Positions 33,880 through 44,560 of a stretch of 64,000 nt of DNA are shown one piece after another (positions within the stretch are counted from its first letter, which is position 1; every line of letters starts with the position of its first letter). The notes under the pieces were generated by a model. It had not been told where the DNA came from. It worked only from the letters and a program-made list of their open reading frames with translations, and searched no databases. The translations under genes were made by a program, and so were the position numbers. The DNA is from Pholiota molesta (Eukaryota > Basidiomycota > Agaricomycetes > Agaricales > Strophariaceae), in contig JACGCK010000021.1 of NCBI GenBank assembly GCA_014925825.1, positions 124,001 through 188,000 of the forward strand. Direction: 5' to 3'.

Positions 33880-36089
33880 AAAGACTTTCAATGTTTGCTA
33901 TTCGGTGATCCCGAAGTATCTTGGTCCCAAGACACTAAGGATAGCATATTTATCATGCTCTATTCTCATCTTCTTCAATGGCCCAACATCGCTATGCCAG
34001 CGGTCATGCAGCTCCTCCACATTGATGTTATCCGGATAGAATCCTTCGTCATGCTTTACTGCCAGTCAAAGTCAATGATGCTCACTGTGACTGCTTGTGG
34101 GTTGGAATCATCCACCATTATGTTCACATCCCGCAGGTCACCGTGGACAAGCTTCTTGTGTTCAAGCAAAGCTAATGCTTCCTTCAGACGGTCGAAGACC
34201 AAACGCCCGTTCAAAGCACTCAAATCGTCCCCTAGAAAGCTATTCAAGGGACGCCCTTTAACACGTTCCATGACAACAACAATCAAGTTTCCAATGACAG
34301 GCTTGCATAAAAGGAGCCGTGGTGCAAGCATTCCTTCAGCGAGACAGTGGTGGGCTGCCTGGCCGTATCGCTTCACGACCTTGACAACGAGTTGAGCAGA
34401 GCTGTCGTCTGCGTTAAGCTGCTCTGCAAGGAAGAGATTGTGGCGCATGTCAGCTGGCCCCGGTTGAGGCTTTTGGCGCATTTCGTCATTGTATCGATCT
34501 AGACGGCCAACAATCCTGAGGCCTGGAAACGCGGACGAAGCTTCCAATGCGCCCTGCAGAACCAATGGCTTAGAAGACTCCGAAGGTTCGAGCGTCGGCG
34601 AAGGAAAAAAATACGAGGGCATCCTTTTTGCTGCGAGCTTGGAGTAATACACATCGAGCTGAGCAGAACATGCTTTTAGGGCCTCAGCTACGCGTGATAG
34701 TTTTTGCTGCAGCTCGCTGCGAAACATGTTGTCTTGTATATCAAAGCTGAGGATTTGATTCACGACGACCGTTTCGAGGCATACTGCGATGGAGATTTCG
34801 AGCTTGTGTCCGTTGAGAGCAACCAATATCTTCGGAAAATATGTCGATTCGAAATAGTTCTTGTCCTGTCTCCGCCAAGTAAACGTTAACTTTCCAGAGG
34901 CATAGAGCAAATTAAACCCATACTTTGAATCCATACACCTCTTCCGCAAAACCTTTTGTCATTTGGGACAGGGCATCACCTTGGTATGCGCTGCTCTTCA
35001 CTCCAAGGATGACCCTCGTTATTTTTGGGAAGCCGTTGTCAGTTTTGATCATCGTAACGTAGGCGCCGTCCAACGTTGTAGTAGACACATTCCCATGGAC
35101 ACTCAGAGTTTTGTTCCTGCCCATCCTTGCAAGTGAATACTCCAGCTCGAAGTTTTCCCCAAAAATTGCCCGCAAGAAACGCCTCGAGGCTTCCATCCTT
35201 GCATCTTTGCTCCGATAATCTTCAATCGCGACGGTGATGAACTGGTCAGCAGCCGCACGGAAGGTCAATTCGTCGGGGAAAAGCTGCCTGGCTTTGTCGG
35301 AGCCGAAGGCGACACCAAGGTTCTCTAACCTGTACTGAAGCAATGCCAAGTTCTGATCGAAGAGCGCAACAGGAAGCGCGTACCGGTTTGCAGGACGATC
35401 CATGAGCGCGTATGCGCGCAAATTCATTCCCTGGTCTTCCGAAGTCTCCGACAGAGGACCCCCGTTTATGATGCCGAGCAAGTTCTTACAGCCTAAAAAT
35501 GTGGATCAGAAGGATGGTAGGAAATGAGATACTAGAACGGCTGCGGACGAAAAATCATTCCCGGCTCCAGGGCCCTTTTATTCCTGTCGGTTCCCACTGC
35601 TGAATAACGTCAAAAGGAATATTTATGCGACGCAGTTGATGTCAACTCACTTGCTGTAACCTGTAGCACCACAATCGCCGAGATAAGATACTGATCCTCA
35701 TGGTTGAACTCGTTTCGAATTTTGGCATATCCGTCAACAAATTTGACATATTCATTGGCTAGCTCGACTGTCTTTGCCTCTGCAATTCGGTCGCGGATAT
35801 GTCGAAGGATTGGAGCGAGCGAGAGGGACTCTCTTCTTCCGTGTCCCAGCGCGGTTTCCGAAGCGTTTACGTGGTCGATCGTTTCTGGTGGCACTGGCTT
35901 GATGATCTTCAGAACCTTGAAAAGATCATGATCATAAGCCTGCAACGACGGTATGGCCTCCTTCATTTTGACAACCAAATCGTCAACCACTCCCGTTCGC
36001 AGCAGAGTGGCGGCAAAGGATACGTTCGACTTTGGTGTAAAGTCGGTGTCATCGATAACAACATATCTGAGCCTGAGAAGCTCGCCCAT
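33880..36089 (-). pseudogene. Crinkler-like gene with kinase-like domain (copy 2, frameshifted)
   Basis: Inverted paralogue of 19905-22112 with the same four-exon structure: 36089-35651, 35599-35549 (51 nt, as in copy 1), 35492-34924 and from 34865 on. The header (LFKVLKIIKPVP), the central ILGVKSSAYQGDALSQMTK and the HGDLRDVNIMV loop are all readable. At about 34057-34060 one G is missing relative to copy 1, in the Trp codon directly after the DFD motif. The frame therefore stops at 34056 and the last about 60 residues are lost. The downstream sequence is still recognisable out of frame to about 33880, so the break is recent. Either this copy is a pseudogene or the base is a sequencing error; copy 1 is intact. 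Confidence 0.75.
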
Positions 36090-36998
36090 CCTGATTGAAG
36101 CAGAGCAAGTGAGCAGACGAGATGAGACGAGATGAGATATGTATGTGAAGACAGACTAGGCGAGGCTGGTGGATGCCGTTGATTGGAGACGAAGAAAGCT
36201 GAACGTAACGTTGAACGTTGAACGTTTGAACTTCAACGTCGTTGATGGCTTACGGAGAAGCCCCTATTATTGTGGGAGTCATTCTGATTCGCTCAGTACC
36301 ACAACCACCAAACAACCACGGCAGTACTCCTCTCGCCTCAAGTGTTTGGCTCCTAGAACCGATCTGACGGTAATGCCAGTGACGGTGAACATTTAGATGC
36401 TCACCTACGCTCAACGCTGCCTAGGTTTACCTCAATCATACTCTGCACCATAGAGCAGTTTTGTGGTTGGAATCCGACTCACCTATAATGATATTATGGC
36501 TTGTTTCTTTATACCGTTCGATAAATTGTTGGCCTACGCAACATGTGGTCAAGATGGAAGGCGACCTCGAGGCGGGTACCTATTAATAGAAGCCAAATAG
36601 AAGCCTCATTGCGGCCATCGCTGAAGAATATGAGAGTGTACAATAATCTGTATGAGCCACATAGCACATAGACTACGACATAAATTTATTCCTACTAGAG
36701 TTGTCGTTTACAACGCAAGGGAGTTACTGACGTTGAATCCAACACCTAATAAAATTATGTTCACCTCTTATGATAGAAGATATTCTTATAACAATCTTAT
36801 AACATGTGTAGTAGTATCTCCTAGTGTCACACACAGCATCGATTTCTCCCTGGCAGACGAGGCTGTGATTAGCTGCGCCATATTCATAATCGAGCTACTG
36901 GGGACATAAGGCCCACGTATATAAGAGCTTATTCATTTTGACGACTACATCCTGATCCATCTGCTACTATCGACACCTCCAGGAACGTTCTCGCCGAC
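36090..36998. other. Intergenic with relics
   Basis: Contains the diverged GAGAC/GAGAT tract upstream of Crinkler-like copy 2 (about 36113-36139), a patch of repeated AACGTTGAACG units (36200-36240), and a tiny relic of the kinase 3' end (36457-36485, listed separately). No intact gene. The right end is the promoter of the membrane-protein gene. Confidence 0.5.
36457..36485 (+). pseudogene. Relic of the kinase-family 3' end
   Basis: AGTTTTGTGGTTGGAATCCG at 36457-36476, followed by a Cxx-Leu-stop-like ACCTATAATG, matches the terminal codons (FCGWNP to HL-stop) of the kinase genes at 28922 and 33622. Nothing upstream of it is homologous. Confidence 0.6.
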
Positions 36999-38629
36999 AT
37001 GATCATAATCCTATTCGTCTTCGCGCTAATTCGAACCCTTCACGGTGTTCCTCTTTCTTCGCCATCGGAAGACCCCGACGGGTTGCTCGTCCTCCACATC
37101 CGGGACACCCAGGTCCACTTCGGCCAGCGCGGCGTGAACACCATCCTCATCAGCTGCTTCGCCACGATCTTCGCGTGCACCTGGTCCGCCGTGCACCCGA
37201 ACATCCCTGCGCCGACGGACTGCTGGTGGACGCGCGTGAAGCGCCAGGCCACGACGATGGTGTACGCGCTGCTCGCACCGGAGGTCATCACGGCGTGGGC
37301 GATGATGCAGCGGCTGGCGGCGCGCGAGAACGCGAGAGAGTACAATGCGAGTTTGGCACACTGTGCGTCAGGCAAGCTCGCAAAAGCGCAGATGGATAGA
37401 TAGCTTATCACAGAGTCCGAGCAGGTCTCAATAATTCGGAACACGCACTGCCCGATCGAAAATCAGGCTCTGTCCTTGACGCAATAAGAGGGCTGTTTTA
37501 CGACTCGGAGTTGCCGCCTGCCTTGGAGGAGAGTAAGGGGCATCAATGGACGCTGACGCACGGATTCTTCCTCCAAATGGGGGGCTTTCTGCTGAGCGAA
37601 GACGGGAGACCGACGCAGATACTCGCTGGCGAGAGCGCGCGGGACCAAGAGAGCAGGATCATATGGAATATCCAGAACGGGCGCATCGATCCCCCACGAC
37701 TCACGGAAGAGGACATCAAAGACCGGAGCAAGGGCGATGCCATTTCAAAGACCTTTATCATATTGCAGACGACCTGGTTTATCGTGCAATGCATCGCACG
37801 ATGGTCGCAACGCCTGCCGGTCACGGAGCTGGAAGTGGTAACGCTGGGATTCGCGTTGTTGAACGGGATCACGTATGGACTTTGGTGGAACAAGCCTCAG
37901 AATGTCGGACGACCGGTGCTTCTTGAGATAAAAAAACTGCGCAAAGCCTCGCTTGAGGTTCCCATCAAACCTAGCAATACTACCAACGACCTGGGAGCGA
38001 AAGATCCGAAGAACTTGGATGAAGATGCGGAGACCTCAGATACGGGATGCGAGCGAACATTACCCCAACCCAACATTCGCAAGGAAAGCTGGCTGCGACG
38101 CAAACTATGCAAAGAAACCGAGGAGCGCGCCTCCGCGCCCTGGACGCTTCTATGGCGCGTCCCAATCCGGTTACTAGTGGCGTCAATCCGCCCTTTGAAC
38201 AAAATGACGGGCGATTTCAATTCACAGTATATGGCCGGCAGCCTGCGGGTGGGCATGTTCTACACCGCCTTCGACGGCAACGCACGGGTGGACGAAGCGA
38301 TGATGGCCACTGCCGCCATTGGGACGCTCTTCGGCGTGGTGCATCTCGTCCCGAGCTGGTTTCTCGCCTTCGCGTCGCCGCAAGAGAAGTGGCTTTGGCG
38401 CGTTTCTGCGATCGTCATAACTGTCGAGCCTATATCTATGGGGTGCTGGTGTTATTTTATGCCTGTAGGGGGAGTGTCTTTGCATGGCATTATCGGCGTG
38501 TGCATTGCGGGCCCTTGTTATATCATTTCGCGCATCATACTGCTTACGCTCTCGCTCACTTCCCTACGCTCACTCCCGTCAGGAGCTCTTCAGACCATTG
38601 AATGGACTACATTTATCCCCCACTTATAG
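36999..38629 (+). CDS. Multi-pass membrane protein of an agaricomycete-expanded family, function unknown
   Basis: Two exons (36999-37362 and 37425-38629) give about 522 residues. The N-terminus is hydrophobic and may be a signal anchor (MIIILFVFALIRTLHGVPLS). Conserved family blocks follow: NTILISCFATIFACTWSAVH, MVYALLAPEVITAWAM, WTLTHGFFLQMGGFLL, DRSKGDAISKTFIILQTTWF and PVTELEVVTLGFALLNGITY, then GLWWNKPQNV. At least five further hydrophobic spans lie toward the C-terminus (GTLFGVVHLVPSWFLAF; GIIGVCIAGPCYIISRIILL). A hydrophilic linker of about 90 residues (around 280-370) splits the two membrane halves. Similar proteins are numerous in Agaricomycetes but I know of no assigned function. Splicing restores the RKSG-SVLDAIRGLFYDSE stretch expected before the WTLTHGFF block, which supports the intron choice. 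Confidence 0.8.
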
Positions 38630-38835
38630 ACACTCTGGAGGAATCGGGCTTTTGTTGGCGGCAAGGACGAAATATTAGTTGGATTATTTCATGTGTTTTG
38701 TAATAAAGCCTAAGAGCTCTACAATATACCTTAAACAGCAAATGAGCATAACAAATAATTGTGGTCAAAAAAAAAATCTCCAACTCACCTTTCGCCATAG
38801 CGCACCATAGAATGAGGTCCTTCCGTGTCTATAAC

Positions 38836-39297
38836 TCAAGCACCCATAAACGCCCCCCTCCTCGTCCCCACCACCTTATACCCGCGCGGCGCCTTCCGCG
38901 CCTGCCTCTGCTGGCCCGCCGTCATCACCATATGCGTCGGCACGTTCTCGACCTCCACCAATTCCTTCACGCGCAGGATCTTGCCCGCGACCTCGGGCCC
39001 GTGCGGGTGGTACACGGTCTGGTGGCGGCGGTGGAAGCCGAGGGCGAGGAGCGTGCCCTTGATCTTGTCCCCCATCGAGATGCCGGAGCGGCGGAGGGTG
39101 ATTTTGAAGTGGGTGAGGGGGGGCGGCGTGTGCAGGGTGGGTTCGGCGGCAGCGGTGGGAGGTGCGGGGGCAGAGGAGGAGGAAGACGTGGAGGCTTCTG
39201 GGGCGGTTGTCAGTGTGCGCGCGTGGACGTTGCTGAACCGCGAAATGGGTCGCAGGTTGGCGCGTAGGTGCGTCCGGCAAAATATGGAGGTGCTCAT
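38836..39297 (-). CDS. Mitochondrial large-subunit ribosomal protein uL30m
   Basis: Single exon, about 153 residues. An Arg/Ser/Thr-rich mitochondrial presequence (from MSTSIFCRTHLRANLRPISR) and a Ser/Ala/Pro linker precede the uL30 fold: HFKITLRRSGISMGDKIKGT, then LGFHRRHQTVYHPHGPEVAG and KILRVKELVEVENV. The spacing and the RRSGI and KELVEV blocks match fungal L30/MRPL33-type mitoribosomal proteins. Start: the ATG at 39297 gives a good presequence; an in-frame ATG at 39342 would add 15 residues. It is convergent with the membrane-protein gene, about 200 bp from its stop. Confidence 0.88.
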   Translation of the reverse strand: MSTSIFCRTHLRANLRPISRFSNVHARTLTTAPEASTSSSSSAPAPPTAAAEPTLHTPPPLTHFKITLRRSGISMGDKIKGTLLALGFHRRHQTVYHPHGPEVAGKILRVKELVEVENVPTHMVMTAGQQRQARKAPRGYKVVGTRRGAFMGA

Positions 39298-40113
39298 GGT
39301 CGTGTTTACACGGAAACTGTAGTACCTAAAAGTCAATGACACAGTTTCTATTAGAATCTAATGCGTTTTGAGGGTGCTAGGATTGGTCACTTACCTGTGA
39401 GCAAGCCCGCGAAGAAGTTGAAGTCTGAAGAAAGCAGAACTGGAAAGCGAACAGGCGCGTACAGAAACTGTGTTTGGCTCGAGTGGCGACGGCGTTGAAA
39501 GTAAATAGGTCCTGCTACATGTGGAAATCAAATTGAGACCCCGAAAGCTGCTGCGCCCCGACGGTCCGGAGAACTTGACCCGCTTTTGTATCCTTAGCAC
39601 GCCCACTTTTACTTACTTTGGATTCTGGAAAGGCATTTAGATCAATAGAAACATAGGAATACACACGCTAGCTCATTCTGTTCCATATTCCATCAAGCTT
39701 TTCTGAGCATTTTGGATGATACTTTCTCATGACCTTCGAATTGACCACGATCAAATTGATCTGCATTCTACTCATTGACACCCATTCATGTTATGTAGGC
39801 AATGTTATAGTTCCATAAAATTTGCATAGTCTTCGTGTGGCGATTTGTTAGCTGGCTATGTCAAAAGTTAGGCTAAAGGCGACACGGAACTAGCATAGGT
39901 GCTGGCGGGGTCCTGGAAAACCTCGGAGTTAGTGGTGTCGTCACGCGGAGGGGACACGTCGACCACGGCGTCGCTTCTTTTTATAAGATACCACTGTAAC
40001 TCTGGCAGGCCAATCCCTTACACCCCTTCCGCTGTAGGCCCTGTGCCTCCATTCTCCTCGTCTCTCGCACATTCGGTCCAGCTGGACACTGCATGCAATC
40101 GGGTAGTGCGACC
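39298..40113. promoter_or_regulatory. Divergent intergenic region, uL30m / ERV41-like genes
   Basis: About 815 bp between two divergent housekeeping genes. The open frame at 39391-39606 on the minus strand has no motif and probably is 5' UTR or intron sequence of uL30m. Confidence 0.35.
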
Positions 40114-41921
40114 ATGGCCGAAGAGCCATCGCTGCTGGACAAGCTCGACTCGGTCGCCCCGATCGCCAAGTTCGATGCCTTCCCAAAACTCCCATCGACG
40201 TACAAGACGCGCTCAGAGAGCCGTGGATTTATGACCGTTTTCGTCGCCCTCCTGGCCTTCCTGCTCGTACTTAATGACATCGGGGAGTTCATCTGGGGCT
40301 GGCCAGACTTTGAATTTAGCGTGGATAGCAATAAAAATCCTTTCTTGAACATTAATGTCGATATGGTTGTTGCTATGCCTTGTGGATGTGAGTAACAAAA
40401 TTGTGCATTGTAGAAATTCACTGATCATTGTACTTTAGTCTTGAGCGTAGATTTGCGAGATGCCATGGGAGATAGGTTGTTCTTGACTGGTGGATTCCGC
40501 AGAGATGGGGTATGCTCTTTGCGATTCAATTCATGAGCTTCATTAACATACCGATAGACTTTCTTTGATGTCGGTCAAGCAACTGCACTAAAGTAAGCTT
40601 CCAAAATCTCGTCCTTATTTTGCGCCTAATTCAATGACCATAGAGAACATTCCCAAGCGCTTTCTGCTCGGCAAGCTATAGCACAATCACGCAACTCCCG
40701 CGGGGTACTCGCCTGGATCTTCCGCCGTGAAAAGCCTCTGTTCAAGCCTTCATATACCCACACCGCCGCCGCGAGCGCTTGTAGGATCACAGGCTCACTC
40801 GCCGTGAAGCGCGTCACTGCGAATCTGCACATCACCACACTCGGCCACGGCTATTCGAGCTACGAACACGTCGACCACAACCAAATGAATCTCTCGCACA
40901 TCATCACCGAATTCTCCTTCGGCCCGCATTTCCCTGACATTGTCCAGCCCCTCGACAACTCCTTCGAAGCCACGGATAAACGTAGGTTCCTTGTCTCCGC
41001 TTTACACATGCGCAAGGACTAACTTGCAGTCTAGACTTCATCGCTTACCAATATTTCCTCCACGTCGTCCCCACCACCTACATCGCCCCGCGCACCGCCC
41101 CCTTGCACACGCACCAATACGCCGTGACGCACTACACGCGCGAGGTCGCGCACGACCGCGGCACGCCGGGCATCTTCTTCAAGTTCGACCTCGACCCGCT
41201 CGCGATCACGCTCCACCAGCGCACGACGACGCTCCTGCAGCTCCTCATCCGCACCGTCGGCGTGCTCGGCGGCGTCTTCGTGTGCACGGGCTACGCGATC
41301 CGCATCACCACGCGCGCGGTCGCGGTCGTCTCCGGCGCGGACGCCGCCCCCGGCCTCGTCGCCGCGGAGGCCTCCGGCGTGCGCCTCGGCGGGCTCCGCG
41401 CGAAGTGGGGCGGCTCCGAGCTGCGCGCGCGCCCGAAGAGCGGCCGCCTCGTGCCGCAGGGCGGCGGGTGGACGATGGAGGGCGCCGCCGCGGGCGGGGC
41501 CGGGAGCGCCGGGGGGTCGCCGTACGCGAGCTACGCGGGCACGCCCGTCGCGCCCGCGTTCTCGCCCGCGGGCGGGCTGAGCCCGTACAGCCCGCAGGTG
41601 TCGCTCCCCGGCTCGCCCGCGCTCGGCGCGAGCCTCAGCGCGTTCGGGCCGCCCCCGCGCACGCCGGGGTTGGGGCCGCCGCAGCGCTCCGTGTCGGGCG
41701 GCGCGTATGCGAGTGCGTATGGGAACGGGCACGGGCTGCAGTCGAACGGGCACTCGCCGCTGCTGAGCGCGGGGGACGTGCCGCTGCCTGCGTCGCCGGC
41801 GCCCGGGACGCCCGGGGTGGGGTACGCGACGTTCCCGCCGACGCCGAATCCGGTGAATGGGGGCGGGTTCAGTATCGCGCCGCCGCCGCCGCGGAAAATT
41901 GTGCCCAAGAAGGACGATTAG
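40114..41921 (+). CDS. ERV41/ERGIC2-type COPII vesicle cargo receptor
   Basis: Exons 40114-40387, 40439-40509, 40558-40592, 40644-40981 and 41035-41921 give about 534 residues. The N-terminal cytosolic KFDAFPKLPSTYKTRSESRG leads into the first membrane helix (GFMTVFVALLAFLLVLNDIG). The luminal domain opens with VDMVVAMPCGFLSVDLRDAM, the family Cys and D-x-x-D segment. It continues with HITTLGHGYSSYEH and NLSHIITEFSFGPHFPDIVQ, then YFLHVVPTTYI and GIFFKFDLDPLAI. The second membrane helix is LLQLLIRTVGVLGGVFVCTG. The Erv41-Erv46 pair cycles between ER and Golgi and retrieves or sorts cargo. Unusual: a Gly/Pro/Ser-rich, very GC-rich cytosolic tail of nearly 190 residues follows the second helix, much longer than in yeast, ending in a basic PPPRKIVPKKDD. 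An ATG at 40093 is in frame upstream; 40114 (ACCATGG) has better context. Confidence 0.9.
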
Positions 41922-42567
41922 AGCATGGGGTTGGCTTTTATGGATTGGTCGAGGACTGGCTGGGCGGTTGGTCTGAATGTGCATATACACTACATTGTTG
42001 GGAGTTGTGACGTAGGTCAATTGTAATATCTACGCAATTTGTTATTTTGTTTATTGGGTTGACGTGGCGAGGAATCCCCAAGTATGTAGTCCTCCTGATA
42101 TCCAACTCCTGACATCAAGAGAAATGTCCTTCCATAATTCATCCTTGAAAGGTCGTGTAGAGAGTCATTTAGATAAGACGTGCTGGAGAGATACAAATTC
42201 AAAAGCGCTTAATGGCGACATTGAACCACATTTAGCTGTTCTACATAGTTGTTCAGCGGCCGTCTCGTACTGCGTAGTTGTTCACCCGGTCCTGCGTTTT
42301 CGATGGTGCGGTCTTGCGACATTCTTGAAGTCGGTAATAATCATGCAGCATTCCAGAATTTGACACTCTTTGCACTGGTACTGTTCAAAGATTAACCCAA
42401 TCCAATCGTTGCTGATCGGGCAAGTGATAAAATATATAAATTGTCCAGTTGAGATAGAGTTGCTTGTATTGTATTCTCGATGTAAGAAGGATATAGTAAT
42501 AAAGATATAATGAAGCTGTTACAGTCTGCCTACGTGTTTAGATTTAGCAGGTCCGCGATGGAACAAA
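41922..42567. other. Intergenic, convergent genes
   Basis: About 650 bp of AT-rich sequence between the ERV41-like gene and the convergent third kinase-like gene. No gene or repeat seen. Confidence 0.35.
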
Positions 42568-44008
42568 TCAAAAGATGATCGGATTCCAACCACAGAAACG
42601 AATGCGAAAACGGTCAATCGTCTGACCGTATACATGGTTTTGAGAACGCATCCAAATACGACGAGATAATGCCCGAGGACTAAGCTTGGAGATCAGCTTT
42701 TGGCATTGTTTGACTGCTTCCGCGGCGCTGGGTCGATCCTCAGGATTTTGACTTGTCATATGCTTTGCGAGGGGAAGAAATTTGTTCAGCCCATCGTATT
42801 CCTGCTTCATATTAGTAGAATGATCAGTCAATCAAACAGAAAGAACTTACCTCAATCATTTCCAAAATAACACGACCGAGCTGATATACGTCGACTTTAA
42901 ATGGATCATACCACTCCGTATCAGATAGTTCTGGCACAGTTCTATCGCGACCCCAAATACCGATTGTACCAGCATCTTTGTCGGGCAGTTGTAGCGAGAT
43001 GCCAAAATCTATTAGATAGTATTGAACTGGTCTGACGGACCAGCGTTCCTTCCATTGAAAGGGCTGGAAAGCAGTCCCATCATGGCTGAACCATAGCGCA
43101 AAATGTGATCCCTTCGGAACCACATTCGAAATATCCATCATGAGATTCGTCATGCAGACATCCCTTGACGCATGTTCAGATTCACGGTCTCGGTCTATAT
43201 CCAAAAAGAAACTGACCTGTGGACAATGTTATGTTCATGCATGAGTTCCAAAGCCTGTAAATCAACTCAGCTGATGTTCATACGATTGGAACGTGAACGA
43301 GATTGAATCGTACCTGCAGGAATTGTAATGCAGCCTCACAAAACTCGCCCAATCTCCGAAATGGAAGCTGTTGAAATTCCAGAAGCATTGGCATAACTAG
43401 CAGAGCCCAATCATCGTCAGCTGGAATAGGAATGACGTCCAATATCGGGACGGTATGGTTACGTGGATCGGCACGCAGAGTAGGGGAGGATAAATATTGA
43501 GCTATGGGGATTTCGTGTCTCTTGGTTAGGACCTTTTTAAAAACAACCTTCTTGTTGTCGTGAATTCGTATACCATCGAGTAATGGTCCGCCCTAGAAAA
43601 ACGCGTCATTTTTTCTGTTGGAACATAACCTCATCAAATTATGCAACATACCGTCATCAGGCTGTCTTCGCAGAGATACTGTCTGCGTAAAGGTTTCCCG
43701 TCTTCTGTGAGCCAAGAAGGTTTCCAGTTCGGGTCATATCGCGGCCGTAAACGATAACCACGAGAAAGTAAGAACGGCTGTAAATCAACCCAGAAGCGTT
43801 CTGGAGTTATTATCTTCTGCGGAGAGTAATCCTCTTCACTGATAGAATTTTTGGGAGATTGCATAGGATAATCCAGCGGCAATGGATTAAAGCTCGATGG
43901 AATCAAGGGACCCTTTGTGATACATTGAGCTTGTGTAAAGTCTGGAATAACGTAGTGGGTTGATGTCGAAACGTTGAAGACGACCCCTGGCTGCCACCAC
44001 TGCAACAT
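42568..44008 (-). CDS. Protein-kinase-like protein (module 3)
   Basis: Third, more diverged member of the kinase family with the same intron positions: after SLMT, after ALQFLQ, inside VHR, and after LEMIE. Landmarks: FWVDLQPFLLSRGYRLRPRY, KKVVFKKV (ATP-site Lys), LLVMPMLLEFQ, EHNIVHRDVCMTNLMMD, YYLIDFG, VPELS, DVYQLGRV and C-terminal RFCGWNPIIF. Catalytic residues are intact. The start is uncertain: the ATG at 44008 gives a longer N-terminus than in modules 1 and 2, while an internal Met (before QSPKNSISEEDY) would give a length closer to theirs. It is head-to-head with the partner gene at 44561, in the opposite orientation to the two tandem modules. Confidence 0.85.
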
Positions 44009-44560
44009 GGCTTAGGTAAGTCTCATTACACAACTCCGAAGCAAGCTGGCGGCCCTGGCCGTACCAGAGCCGCACTTTTCTTCCCACCAAAGTTTGACCA
44101 AAGTTAGTAAGTAGCATCATCCATAGCTTCTTCTCCCATTGTTCTCGGTTGGTATGGTGGTCAAAATTTGGAAGCGAAATCCATTCTGGAAAACCCTCAA
44201 TATTTGAATCAGTTCACTAAACTTTTTATTCTATCACGAGTCTCGATTGTGCTATTGTAAATCTACCCTTTCTTTTGAGGACCAAAGGACCAAGTGGTGG
44301 ATCGACAGTAAGCCATTGTTCGGGACTCTTTGTTATGGGGAATGTTAAACAAGATGATCTTGCAGCCGCAAGTGACAATAATTGTTCGTACGACTTTCAA
44401 ATTCAGTCACTTCATCCTTTTGGTGCTCCGGCAGATGGTCACACAATACACTAAGTGTATATGTATCGGTGCCACTCCCCATCGATAATCAATTTGGCAC
44501 CCTTCAAAAGTAGTGTCGCATTGAAGCTGCTGAGCCCCAATTTTTTCTCCCCCTCCCATC
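44009..44560. promoter_or_regulatory. Divergent promoter region of module 3
   Basis: 552 bp between the start codons of the kinase-like gene and its partner. I see no stretch obviously shared with the promoters of modules 1 and 2, so the pairing persists although the spacer sequence has turned over. Confidence 0.45.

Noticed and set aside
39391..39606. 71-codon minus-strand frame upstream of uL30m
   Set aside because: No mitochondrial ribosomal or other motif. It cannot be spliced usefully to uL30m, whose own presequence is already complete.
41031..42020. 329-codon minus-strand frame opposite the ERV41-like gene, and a 356-codon plus frame in another register
   Set aside because: Arg/Ala-rich low-complexity readings of a very GC-rich exon. 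The real frame carries the conserved ERV41 blocks.
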